64,000 nucleotides of DNA from Streptomyces sp. NBC_01485 (GTDB lineage Bacteria > Actinomycetota > Actinomycetes > Streptomycetales > Streptomycetaceae), in NCBI RefSeq assembly GCF_036227125.1, contig NZ_CP109435.1:3410001-3474000 (forward strand), in the 5' to 3' direction. The notes below the pieces were generated by a model. The model was not told the DNA's origin and did no database searches. It saw only the letters and a program-made list of their open reading frames with translations. The translations under genes were made by a program, and so were the position numbers. Of the stretch, positions 49,566 through 57,500 are shown piece after piece. How positions within the stretch are numbered: the first letter of the stretch is position 1; the number at the start of each line of letters is the position of its first letter.

Positions 49566-50204
49566 TCACGCCCTGGTTCTCATTTTCCGATCCATGACAC
49601 GGACGCGTGGACGATGGCGTTGAACGTACGCGTACCCGGTGACCGAGGCGCTGGCCAGCAGGTCCACACCGGGCAGCACCTCGCGGTACTCGGCGGTGTC
49701 GCCGGACAGCACGGGCTCGGGCAGCGGCCTGGGCCAGCGCAGGGTGAAGGACCTGCCGTCCTCGCCGAGGGTCACGAGGTCGGACGAGCCGCCGGCCGCG
49801 AAGGCCAGGTCGACGACGGCGGCCTTCGGCCCGACGGTCCCGTCGGCCCGCCGCTCCAGCGTCGGATCGGCGGCGGCCCAACTGCCGTCCGCCCGGTGCA
49901 CCCGCTGGGGCTGCACGCTGGTCTCACCGGTGAGCGAGCCGTCCGGATTGGCGAAGACGAGTTCGTCCTCGGTGCGGCGCGGCACGATCTCCACCGGTTC
50001 GCCGGTGGCGGCGGCCTCGGCGAACGCGGTCGCCTCGGCGGTGGTCGCGGCGCTTGTGGTTGCGGTTGCGGTTGCGGTTGTGGTTTCGGTGGCGGCCTCG
50101 GCCGCACTGGTGACGGCGGGCAGCGTGCCCAGGACGACGGCGCTGCCGAGCAGCACACCGAGCGTCCGGGTACGACGAAGCCGCCGGAACCAAGGGTTGG
50201 TCAT
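49566..50204 (-). pseudogene. Truncated N-terminus of a large secreted surface protein
   Basis: The 212-residue frame has a signal peptide (RTLGVLLGSAVVLGTLPAVT) and a region typical of the start of very large Streptomyces LamG/DNRLRE-type secreted proteins (VQPQRVHRADGSWAAADPTL, VDLAFAAGGSSDLVTLGEDG, EYREVLPGVDLLASASVTGY). These normally continue for many hundreds of residues. Here the similarity stops at VTGYAYV and the frame ends after an Arg-rich tail that looks random. It is therefore probably a 3'-deleted gene; it might still make a short secreted protein. The classification rests on remembered family appearance. Confidence 0.6.
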
Positions 50205-50256
50205 TCCCTTGTCTCCCCCTGAAGCTCTCCCCAGAGCTCCCTATGACGAATATGAA

Positions 50257-50364
50257 GTTGATGCGGCCAGAGTCGATGCGGCCAGAGTCGATGCGGCCGA
50301 AGCTGATGTGGCCGGAGCTGATGTAACCGAAGTCGACGACGCTGCCGAAGTTGATGTGGCCATG
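50257..50364. repeat. 15-bp tandem repeat upstream of the I36 inhibitor gene
   Basis: Seven units of about GTCGATGCGGCCAGA: 50257, 50272, 50287, 50302, 50317, 50332 (18 bp) and 50350. They degrade from left to right. They lie in the 364-bp divergent gap before the inhibitor gene. They keep an open frame (VDAAR-type pentapeptides) but have no start or ribosome site. The rest of the gap shows no gene. Confidence 0.75.
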
Positions 50365-50568
50365 CCGTACTTCAGTGGCGAGGGAGAACGTATGGGGGTT
50401 CCTTTACCGATTCAAGCCACTTTCCATATCGAACGACGAGTTCCCTCACACCGGTGATGTGGATCTTCATCCCGGGCATGTCGCGAGCCGGGCCGGAAGC
50501 ATGGGGTCCGCCAAGGCAGCAGCCGAGGCGATTCCTGTCCCACCGCTCCCCCTCCCCCGGAGACCTTC

Positions 50569-50919
50569 ATGAACCTGCGCGCCTGGTCCTTCGCCGCCGC
50601 CCTCGCCCTGACCGCCCTCGCCCTGCCGGCCCAGGAAGCCACGGCGGCTGCGGCGCCTTCCTGTCCCGACGGCTCGATCTGCTTCTACAGCGGCGAGGGC
50701 TTCGGCGGCAGCACCTGGGAGTGGACCGCCCGCAGCGGCTACCGCGACATGCCGCCCTACCTCCACGACCATGTCGGCTCCTTCGTCGCCAGCACCCGCG
50801 CCTGCTTCATCAACTGGGGCCCGGTCGAGAAGCGGGACGTCTTCAACGGCGACTACCGCTCGCGCTACCAGGGCGACTTCGGCGGCAGGATCGACGGGGT
50901 GGGCCCCGGAGCCTGCTGA
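50569..50919 (+). CDS. Peptidase inhibitor family I36-like secreted protein
   Basis: A 116-residue exported protein. The signal peptide is LRAWSFAAALALTALALPAQ followed by Ala-rich cleavage sites near residue 29. The mature part (CPDGSICFYSGEGFGGSTWE, then MPPYLHDHVGSFVAS) has the one-domain crystallin-like fold of Streptomyces metalloproteinase inhibitors, with four cysteines that can form two disulfides. It may protect against or tune extracellular proteases. The ATG is preceded by GGAGACCTTC. Upstream sits the 15-bp tandem repeat, and a dispersed palindromic element follows its stop. Confidence 0.85.
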   Translation: MNLRAWSFAAALALTALALPAQEATAAAAPSCPDGSICFYSGEGFGGSTWEWTARSGYRDMPPYLHDHVGSFVASTRACFINWGPVEKRDVFNGDYRSRYQGDFGGRIDGVGPGAC

Positions 50920-50936
50920 GCCGCTTCACGGGTCAT

Positions 50937-51092
50937 CGAAGTCGAACGGTGCGGCCCTTCGACGCACGACGGGGACCCGGGGGCTTCCCCGTGAAACTGT
51001 GACACTTTCGACCCGGAGTGTCACAGTTCGCGCGCCACACCCCCCGCCCTCGGACGCTCGCACGCACCACCGCTGACCGTCGAAGCCCCGTT
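50937..51092 (+). repeat. Dispersed intergenic element with 28-bp palindrome, copy 3
   Basis: The core TGTGACACT, 10 nt, AGTGTCACA is at 50998-51025. Blocks on both sides (GGTGCGGCCCTTCGACGC before, TTCGCGCGCCAC and GACCGTCGAAG after) match those around 23603-23630 in the same order and spacing. It begins about 17 bp after the I36 stop. Confidence 0.6.
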
Positions 51093-51368
51093 TCACCGCT
51101 CGCCCCGGGGAGCGCCGTACCACCGCCACCGCGTGAGGCGCGCGTGACCCGGAATCTCCCCTCGACCGGTGGCCCAGAGCAGAGTGGGCCACCGGTCGGT
51201 GCCGGTAGGGGCGTCGGGAAACAGCCGCACCAGCACCCGGTCGCACAACCCGGCATCCGGCGCCCACCCGACCCCGAGCCCCTCGGCGACGTCGTACAGA
51301 TGCACCAGCGTCTCGACGACCCCCATGGCGGCGAACCCTTCGGCGTCGGAAACCCCGAAGTCGTGAAG
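51093..51368 (-). pseudogene. 5'-truncated maleylpyruvate isomerase-like gene
   Basis: About 90 codons read LHDFGVSDAEGFAAMGVVET, then LVHLYDVAEGLGVGWAPDAG and WPTLLWATGRGEIPGHA to the stop at 51093. This is the C-terminal third of a DinB-fold, mycothiol-dependent maleylpyruvate isomerase-like protein. In-frame similarity stops at an in-frame TGA just before, and the ThDP-enzyme stop is at 51375, so the N-terminal two thirds are missing. The ATG at 51326 is internal and would give only 77 residues without the first domain. It is a deletion relic unless that short form is used. Confidence 0.6.
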
Positions 51369-51374
51369 TCGCGG

Positions 51375-53105
51375 TCAGCCCAGGTGTGTAGGCGCGAACA
51401 TCCGTAGTAGCGCCGGGAGCACGAGCACCGACGGGCCGGGCTCGGACAGTGCCTTCGTCAGGTCCGTTTCCAGGGTTTCCGGGGACGTCAGCACCGCCGG
51501 TACCCCGAACGACTCCGCCAGGGCCACGTAGTCCGGGCGGGTCAGGTCCGTTGCCGTGGGCTCGCCGAAGGTGTCCGTCATGTATTCGCGGAGGATGCCG
51601 TAGCCGCCGTCGTCGATGATCAGCCAGGTGACGGGGAGGGCGTACTGCTTCGCTGTCGCCAGTTCGGCGATCGAGTAGAGGGCGCCGCCGTCGCCCGAGA
51701 CCGCCAGGGCCGGGCGGGTCGGGTCGGCCGCCGCCGCGCCCAGGGCCGCCGGGAAGGCGTAGCCGAGGCCGCCGGCGCCCTGGGCGGAGTGCATGGTGTT
51801 GGGGGCCTCGGGGTCGAAGGCCGACCAGGCCCAGTAGGACAGGATCGTCATGTCCCAGAAGGACGGGGAGTCGGCGGGGAGGGCGCTGCGGATCGACTTC
51901 AACAGGCCCTGTTCCAGGGTCAGTTCCTGGGACGCGATGCGGTCGGCGACCTTCGCGAGGAGCGTCCGCACGCGGTCCCTCGCCGTCTCACCCGCCCGCG
52001 CCCCCCGCTCCTCCCGCTCCTCCCGTTCCCCCCGCTCCTCCCGTTCCTCCACCGTCTCCAACAGCGCCTGCAACGCGAGCCTCGCGTCCGCGTGGATGCC
52101 CAACCCCGGGTGGTTCGACTCCAGTTTGCCGAGGTCCGCCTCGATCTGGATGACCCGGCCCCGCGGCTTGAACGTGTGGTAGTTGGACGAGAGTTCGCCC
52201 AGGCCCGAGCCCACCACCAGCAGGACGTCCGCGTCCTCCAGGAAGTCCGTCGTGTGGCGGTCCTCCAGCCAGGACTGGAGGGAGAGGGGGTGGTTCCAGG
52301 GGAACGCTCCCTTGCCGCCGAAGGTCGTCACCACCGGGGCCTGGAGTCGCTCCGCCAACTGCCGCAGCTTGCCCGACGCGTCCGACCGCACCACTCCGCC
52401 GCCCGCGATGATCGCCGGACGGTCGGCCGTGGACAGCAAGTGGGCTGCCAGCGCCGTCAGTTCGGGGCGCGGGGGGAGTTCCTCCGGGAAGGCGTCGCCG
52501 CCCGTAACCACCGGGATCGACGTCTCGGCGAGCAGTACGTCCTGCGGGATCTCCACCCACACCGGCCCGTGCGGAGCCGTCAGCGCCGACTTCCAGGCCT
52601 CCGCGATCGCCGACGGGATCTGCGACTGGGTGCGGACCAGGTGGACCGACTTCACCACGCCCCGGAACGAGGCCGACTGGTCGGGGAGTTCGTGCAGGTA
52701 GCCGTGCCGGCCGCCGCCCAGACCCGGCGTCGGGATCTGGCTGCTGATCGCCAGCACGGGGGCCGAACCGGCCGCCGCCTCCTGGAGCGCCGCCAGCGAC
52801 GTCAGCGCGCCCGGACCCGTCGACAGCAGCAGCGGCGCCGCCTCGCCCGTGATCCTGCCGTACGCGTCCGCCGCGAAGCCCGCGTTGTTCTCCACCCGCA
52901 GGCCGATGTAGCGCAGCGACGAGCGGCGCAGGGCGTCGAACAGGCCCAGCGCGTGCTGGCCGGGCAGCCCGAAGACGGTCGTCGCGCCGAGCCCGGACAG
53001 CGTCTCCACGACCAGGTCTCCGCCGTTGCGGCCGGCGGGAGGGTTCAGCGCGGCCTCGGTCTGCGCCTCCGTCGGGCGCAGCACCAGGTCGTGGTCGTGG
53101 GTCAC
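51375..53105 (-). CDS. ThDP-dependent enzyme of the acetolactate synthase/benzoylformate decarboxylase family
   Basis: A 576-residue cytosolic enzyme with the three ThDP domains: Pyr ([20 protein letters not shown], then Glu in [14 protein letters not shown]), a central Rossmann-like domain ([20 protein letters not shown]), and PP ([20 protein letters not shown]). The GDG motif is intact ([10 protein letters not shown]), but the usual NN of the metal-binding motif is DD in IIDDGGYG. Residues ~345-365 are a charged [18 protein letters not shown] run from a DNA repeat. Its GTG overlaps the agmatinase stop (GTGA). Paired with agmatinase, it may act on a keto acid in guanidino-compound or arginine breakdown; this is inference. 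Confidence 0.87.
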   Translation of the reverse strand: MTHDHDLVLRPTEAQTEAALNPPAGRNGGDLVVETLSGLGATTVFGLPGQHALGLFDALRRSSLRYIGLRVENNAGFAADAYGRITGEAAPLLLSTGPGALTSLAALQEAAAGSAPVLAISSQIPTPGLGGGRHGYLHELPDQSASFRGVVKSVHLVRTQSQIPSAIAEAWKSALTAPHGPVWVEIPQDVLLAETSIPVVTGGDAFPEELPPRPELTALAAHLLSTADRPAIIAGGGVVRSDASGKLRQLAERLQAPVVTTFGGKGAFPWNHPLSLQSWLEDRHTTDFLEDADVLLVVGSGLGELSSNYHTFKPRGRVIQIEADLGKLESNHPGLGIHADARLALQALLETVEEREERGEREEREERGARAGETARDRVRTLLAKVADRIASQELTLEQGLLKSIRSALPADSPSFWDMTILSYWAWSAFDPEAPNTMHSAQGAGGLGYAFPAALGAAAADPTRPALAVSGDGGALYSIAELATAKQYALPVTWLIIDDGGYGILREYMTDTFGEPTATDLTRPDYVALAESFGVPAVLTSPETLETDLTKALSEPGPSVLVLPALLRMFAPTHLG

Positions 53106-54082
53106 TTGCCCTCGTTCTCCTTACGCGCCGCCGCGATCTGGCGGGACATGATCGTGGTCAGTTCGTACGCCGTGTGGGACGCGGCCACCGACGTGATCTC
53201 CGCGTGATCGTACGCGGGGGCCACCTCGACGACGTCCGCCGAGACCAGGTTGCAGCCGGCCAGGCCGCGCAGGATCTCGAGCAGCTCCCGCGACGTCATG
53301 CCGCCCGCCTCCGGCGTCCCCGTGCCGGGCGCGTGCGCCGGGTCGAGGCAGTCGATGTCGATGGAGATGTAGAGGGGGCGGTCGCCGATGCGCTGACGCA
53401 ACTGGTCGGCGACCTCGTCGGCGCCGCGCCGGTAGACGTCCGACGACGTGACGATGCCGAAGCCCATCTTCTCGTCGTCCGTGAGGTCCTGCTTGCCGTA
53501 CAGCGGGCCGCGGATGCCGACGTGCGACAGCGCCGACGTGTCGAGGACGCCCTCCTCCACCGCCCGCCGGAACGGCGTCCCGTGCGTGTACTCCGCGCCG
53601 AAGTACGTGTCCCAGGTGTCGAGATGCGCGTCGAAGTGCAGCAGGGCGACCGGGCCGTGCCGCTTCGCCACCGAGCGCAGCAGCGGCAGCGCGATGGTGT
53701 GGTCGCCGCCCAGGGTCATGAGCCTCGCCCCCGTGCCGAGCAGTTCGTCCGCCGCCGCCTCGATGGTGTCGACGGCCTCGTTGATGTTGAACGGGTTCGC
53801 CGCGATGTCACCGGCGTCCGCGACCTGCGCGAGGGCGAACGGGGAGGCGTCCTGCGCCGGGTTGTACGGGCGCAGCAGCCGGGACGCCTCGCGGATCGCG
53901 TTGCCGCCGAAGCGGGCGCCCGGCCGGTACGAGACGCCCGAGTCGAACGGCACGCCCACCACGGCGACGTCCGCGCGGCCGACCTCGTCGAGCCGGGGCA
54001 GCCGGGCGAAGGTGGCGGGTCCGGCGTACCGCGGGATGCGGGAGGAGTCGACGGGGCCGCGGGGCGTCTCGTTGCCGCTCAT
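53102..54082 (-). CDS. speB: Agmatinase/guanidinobutyrase (ureohydrolase)
   Basis: A 326-residue cytosolic ureohydrolase that hydrolyses a guanidino compound (agmatine or guanidinobutyrate) to urea. The binuclear Mn motifs are complete: [24 protein letters not shown] and [18 protein letters not shown]. The substrate loop has [13 protein letters not shown]. The ATG at 54080-54082 is preferred; a GTG two codons upstream is possible. It is the first gene of a two-gene minus-strand operon with the ThDP enzyme. A relic of a PucR-type regulator, which often stands next to this gene, lies divergently upstream. Agmatinase versus guanidinobutyrase cannot be told by eye. Confidence 0.92.
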   Translation of the reverse strand: MSGNETPRGPVDSSRIPRYAGPATFARLPRLDEVGRADVAVVGVPFDSGVSYRPGARFGGNAIREASRLLRPYNPAQDASPFALAQVADAGDIAANPFNINEAVDTIEAAADELLGTGARLMTLGGDHTIALPLLRSVAKRHGPVALLHFDAHLDTWDTYFGAEYTHGTPFRRAVEEGVLDTSALSHVGIRGPLYGKQDLTDDEKMGFGIVTSSDVYRRGADEVADQLRQRIGDRPLYISIDIDCLDPAHAPGTGTPEAGGMTSRELLEILRGLAGCNLVSADVVEVAPAYDHAEITSVAASHTAYELTTIMSRQIAAARKENEGK

Positions 54083-54216
54083 GGTCACATGCCTTCTTTC
54101 TTACGCTGGCCGCGTGCGCGAGGGAGGCCCCTCCCGACGCCGCACGACGAGCACGATCACTTGCCACGTATCGCGCATGACGAGCACCGACCATAGGCGG
54201 CCGGACAGCGACTGCG

Positions 54217-54336
54217 AAGCGCGTGCGGCAGCGGATCGCCCGTCGCACGGCCCTGCTGGGGACGGACCTGGACGATCCGGACGTACGGATGGAGTTGTGG
54301 TTCGCCCTGAAGCAGGGCTGGGCGAAGGCCGAGTGA
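54217..54336 (+). pseudogene. Relic of a PucR-family regulator (C-terminal end)
   Basis: Divergent from agmatinase, one frame reads KRVRQRIARRTALLGTDLDD and then PDVRMELWFALKQGWAKAE before the TGA at 54334-54336. This is the C-terminal helix-turn-helix end of PucR/CdaR-type activators, whose usual form is NTVRYRIRRIEELLGRDLDDP. The roughly 400-500 preceding codons are absent; only 135 bp separate it from the agmatinase start. It looks like a regulator lost by deletion, leaving its last 40 codons. Confidence 0.6.
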
Positions 54337-54397
54337 CGCGTGTCGCAGCGTCCGGAACAGCGAAGACGACCGCTGTCCGCTGCCTCACAATGGGACC

Positions 54398-55183
54398 ATG
54401 CCGATACCCGGGACGCCCAGCCGCGCCGAACTAGTCGACCACCTCGTCAGAACCCGTATCGCCGGGGACGTCGCCACTCCTCGCGAGAACAACCTCTCCC
54501 ACTACCGCCAACTCGCGAACGGCGTCCGCAACTTCTGGCTCGGCCTGGAACTCGGCGACCGCTGGAGCGACGAGCAGGACGTGCTCGCGGTGATGGCGGA
54601 GCGGGTCGGCGTGAACGACGATCCCGAGCACCGCTACGGCCAGGACACCATCGACCCCGAGCTGACGGTCGACGGCCTGGACCGGCTGGCGGCGCGGCTG
54701 CGCAAGGCCGCCGAGGGGCGGCAGCGGGTCCTGTGCGCCACCGGCCACCCGGGCGGCCTGCTCGACGTGCACCGCGCCACGGCCGCCGCCCTGCGCACGG
54801 CCGGCTGCGAGATCGTCGTCATCCCGGAGGGGCTCCAGACGGACGAGGGGTACGTCTGGCAGGTCGCGGACGTCGCCGTCCTCGAACACGGCGCGACCCT
54901 GTGGCACACGCACTCGGGCGAGCCGATGAAGGCGATCCTCACCGCGCTGGAGCGCGCGGGCCGCCCGCTGCCCGACCTGGTCGTCGCCGACCACGGCTGG
55001 GCGGGTTACGCGGGGCAGCACGGCGTCGACTCCGTCGGGTACGCCGACTGCAACGACCCGGCGCTGTTCCTCGCCGAGGCCGAGGGCACCGTCCAGGTGG
55101 CGGTCCCGCTCGACGACCACGTCGTCAGCCCGCGCCACTACGACCCGATGATCGCGTACCTGCTGGCGGCGGCGGGGCTCTAG
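54398..55183 (+). CDS. Phosphatase-like conserved protein
   Basis: A 261-residue cytosolic protein of a group often labelled phosphatase in Streptomyces. Notable segments are ENNLSHYRQLANGVRNFWLG, VLCATGHPGGLLDVHRATAA, VVIPEGLQTDEGYVWQVADV and VVADHGWAGYAGQHGVDSVG. The latter part has conserved Asp/His that could bind metal (DHGWAG, YADCNDPALF). No catalytic signature is certain. The ATG at 54398 lacks a strong ribosome site. It follows the PucR relic and is convergent with tesB, whose end is flanked by a tandem repeat. Exact activity is unknown. Confidence 0.5.
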   Translation: MPIPGTPSRAELVDHLVRTRIAGDVATPRENNLSHYRQLANGVRNFWLGLELGDRWSDEQDVLAVMAERVGVNDDPEHRYGQDTIDPELTVDGLDRLAARLRKAAEGRQRVLCATGHPGGLLDVHRATAAALRTAGCEIVVIPEGLQTDEGYVWQVADVAVLEHGATLWHTHSGEPMKAILTALERAGRPLPDLVVADHGWAGYAGQHGVDSVGYADCNDPALFLAEAEGTVQVAVPLDDHVVSPRHYDPMIAYLLAAAGL

Positions 55184-55189
55184 AACAGG

Positions 55190-55250
55190 GCTCGGCGGGG
55201 GGACGCCTCAACGGGGGACGCCTCGGCGGGGGACGCCTCAACGGGGGACG
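55190..55250. repeat. 15- to 16-bp tandem repeat at the tesB end
   Basis: Four units of CGGGGGACGCCTCAA/CTCGG lie between the phosphatase stop and the tesB stop. The last unit overlaps the final codons of tesB, so the end of that protein was shaped by the repeat. Confidence 0.75.
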
Positions 55251-56113
55251 CGGACCACGCCCTCCTGGATCACCGACACCGCGAGCCGGCCGTCCTGGGT
55301 GTAGATGCGGGCCTGGCCGAGTCCCCGGCCGCCGTGCGCGGACGGCGACTCCTGGTCGTAGAGGAGCCACTCGTCGGCGCGGAACGGGCGGTGGAACCAC
55401 ATCGCGTGGTCCAGGGACGCTCCGACGACGTCGCCGACCGCCCAGCCGCCGCGGCCGTGCGCGAGGAGGACCGAGTCGAGGAGCGTCATGTCGGAGACGT
55501 AGGTGGCGAGGACGACGTGCAGCAGCGGGTCGTCGTCGAGTTTGCCGTTGGTGCGGAACCAGACCTGGCTGCGCGGTTCGCGCGGCTCGCCGAACTTCCC
55601 GTACGGCGGCTCGTCGACGTACCGGAGGTCGATCGCCTCGCGGGCCTCGATGAACCGCTCGACGATGCCCGGGTCGAGGTGGTCGTAGCCGCGCAGGCGT
55701 TCCTGGCCGGTCGGGACGGTCTCCGGGTCCGGCGCCGGCGGCATGGGGGTCTGGTGGTCGAGTCCGTCCTCGTACGTCTGGAAGGACGCCGACAGCGCGA
55801 AGATCGGCCGGCCGTGCTGGACGGCGACCACGCGGCGGGTGGTGAAGGAGCGGCCGTCGCGGATCCGCTCGACGTTGTAGACGATGGGCGCGCCCGGGTC
55901 GCCGGCGCGCAGGAAGTACGCGTGCAGGGAGTGGGCGTGCCGGTCCGCGGGGACCGTACGCCCGGCGGCGACCAGCGCCTGCGCCGCCACCTGGCCCCCG
56001 AACACGCGGGGGACGACGGCGGAGCGGGACTGGCCGCGGAAGATGTTCTCCTCGATCTGTTCCAGGTCGAGCAGATCGAGGAGATCGAGAAGTGCCTGGC
56101 TCATGGCGTTCAT
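55238..56113 (-). CDS. tesB: tesB, acyl-CoA thioesterase II
   Basis: A 291-residue double-hotdog thioesterase that frees fatty acids from CoA. Signature regions are FRGQSRSAVVPRVFGGQVAA, HSLHAYFLRAGDPGAPIVYN, LLDSVLLAHGRGGWA and ASLDHAMWFHRPFRADEWLL. The catalytic Asp is in SLDHAMW, with the Thr/Gln partners in the following segments as in E. coli TesB. The N-terminus LLDLLDLLDLEQIEEN is a small repeat. Start ATG at 56113 or 56104; neither has a strong ribosome site. It is downstream of an acyl-CoA dehydrogenase on the same strand. Confidence 0.93.
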   Translation of the reverse strand: MNAMSQALLDLLDLLDLEQIEENIFRGQSRSAVVPRVFGGQVAAQALVAAGRTVPADRHAHSLHAYFLRAGDPGAPIVYNVERIRDGRSFTTRRVVAVQHGRPIFALSASFQTYEDGLDHQTPMPPAPDPETVPTGQERLRGYDHLDPGIVERFIEAREAIDLRYVDEPPYGKFGEPREPRSQVWFRTNGKLDDDPLLHVVLATYVSDMTLLDSVLLAHGRGGWAVGDVVGASLDHAMWFHRPFRADEWLLYDQESPSAHGGRGLGQARIYTQDGRLAVSVIQEGVVRVPR

Positions 56114-56139
56114 TTCTACCGGCGAGCAGTTGCCGGAAC

Positions 56140-56220
56140 CTTACAGACCCATGTCCTTGCAGTCCTGTGTGCCTACAAACCTGTGTGCCTACAGACCCAT
56201 GTCCTTACAGGCCCATGTCC
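56140..56220. repeat. Duplicated 3' end of the acyl-CoA dehydrogenase gene
   Basis: Read on the minus strand, the gene's last codons (AAGGACATGGGCCTGTAA) are followed by degraded copies of the same words: AAGGACATGGGTCTGTA at 56180-56198, two GGCACACAGG units, and GGACATGGGTCTGTAAGG near 56145. About 80 bp. It looks like local slippage that copied the end of the gene several times. Confidence 0.6.
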
Positions 56221-57362
56221 TTCGCGATGATCGACTTCATGATCTCGCTGGTGCCGCCGTAGATGCGGTTGACGCGGTTGTCCGCGTACAGGCGGGCGAT
56301 CGGGTACTCGTTCATGAAGCCGTAGCCGCCGTGCAGCTGGAGGCAGCGGTCGATCACGCGGTGGGCGACCTCGGTGCAGAACAGCTTCGCGGAGGCGGCC
56401 TCGGCGGGGGTCAGCTCGCCCGCGTCCAGGGCCTCCGTGGCGCGGTCGGCGACGGCCTCGGCCGCGTCCACCTCGGCCTGGCAGGCGGCCAGCTCGAACT
56501 TGGTGTTCTGGAAGTGCGCGACCGGCTTGCCGAAGACGACGCGCTCCTGGACGTACTGCTTGGCGAACCGGACGGCGGCCCTGGCCTGCGCGTACGCGCC
56601 GTAGGCGATGCCCCAGCGCTCGGAGGCGAGGTTGTGGCCGAGGTAGTAGAAGCCCTTGTTCTCCTCGCCGAGGAGGTCCTCGACGGGCACCTTGACGTCG
56701 ACGAACGCCAGCTCGGCGGTGTCGGAGGTCTTCAGGCCGAGCTTGTCGAGCTTGCGGCCGACGGAGTAGCCCTCGGCCTTGGTGTCCACGACGAAGAGGG
56801 ATATGCCGTGGCGGCGGTCCTCGGCGGTGGGCGCGGCGGTGCGGGCGCAGACGATCATGCGGTCGGCGTGCACGCCACCGGTGATGAAGGTCTTGGAGCC
56901 GTTGAGGATGTAGTGCGTGCCGTCCTCGGAGAGCTTGGCGGTGCTCTTCATTCCCGCGAGGTCGGAGCCGGTGCCCGGCTCGGTCATCGCGATCGCCCAC
57001 ATCTCCTCGCCGGAGACGAACTTCGGCAGGAAGCGCTTCTTCTGCTCGTCGTCGGCGAGCAGCTTGATGTACGGCAGACCGAGCAGCACGTGCACACCGG
57101 AGCCGCCGAAGGACACGCCCGCGCGGGCGGTCTCCTCGTACAGGACGGCCTCGAACTTGTAGGAGTCGATGCCGGCGCCGCCGTACTCCTCGTCGACGCG
57201 GATGCCGAAGACACCCAGCTCGGCGAGCTTGTAGTAGAAGTCGCGCGGCGCCTGGCCGGCGGCGAACCACTCGTCGTAGACGGGGACGACCTCGGCCTCG
57301 ATGAAGGCCCGGAGAGTCTCCCGGAACGCCTCGTGATCCTCGTTGAACACCGTACGGCGCAC
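56205..57362 (-). CDS. Acyl-CoA dehydrogenase
   Basis: A 385-residue FAD enzyme of acyl-CoA beta-oxidation. Signatures are WAIAMTEPGTGSDLAGMKST, ILNGSKTFITGG, the FAD/substrate region YVQERVVFGKPVAHFQNTKF and the C-terminal RVNRIYGGTSEIMKSIIAKD, which carries the catalytic Glu position. The GTG at 57362 is favoured: GGAGG lies 7 nt upstream and VRRTVFNEDHEAF is the usual start. It lies between tetR and tesB on the minus strand. Chain-length preference cannot be judged. Confidence 0.94.
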   Translation of the reverse strand: MRRTVFNEDHEAFRETLRAFIEAEVVPVYDEWFAAGQAPRDFYYKLAELGVFGIRVDEEYGGAGIDSYKFEAVLYEETARAGVSFGGSGVHVLLGLPYIKLLADDEQKKRFLPKFVSGEEMWAIAMTEPGTGSDLAGMKSTAKLSEDGTHYILNGSKTFITGGVHADRMIVCARTAAPTAEDRRHGISLFVVDTKAEGYSVGRKLDKLGLKTSDTAELAFVDVKVPVEDLLGEENKGFYYLGHNLASERWGIAYGAYAQARAAVRFAKQYVQERVVFGKPVAHFQNTKFELAACQAEVDAAEAVADRATEALDAGELTPAEAASAKLFCTEVAHRVIDRCLQLHGGYGFMNEYPIARLYADNRVNRIYGGTSEIMKSIIAKDMGL

Positions 57363-57500
57363 TCTCCGCCACCTCCACTGACCCGCATCGGACGTATCTG
57401 CATCGCGCAATACGCGCACTACGCCATGCCTAAGCGCTTGCTCAGGCAACCGTACCGGCGAGTAAGGAAGCCGTCCAGGGTGAAACCGGGGTAACGCTCG

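Noticed and set aside
50257..50364. A CRISPR-like array
   Set aside because: The units are contiguous 15-mers without spacers and no cas genes are near; it is a tandem repeat.
54089..54216. A small gene starting with the ATG near 54178
   Set aside because: The frame hits TAG within a few codons and is out of phase with the PucR-like piece.
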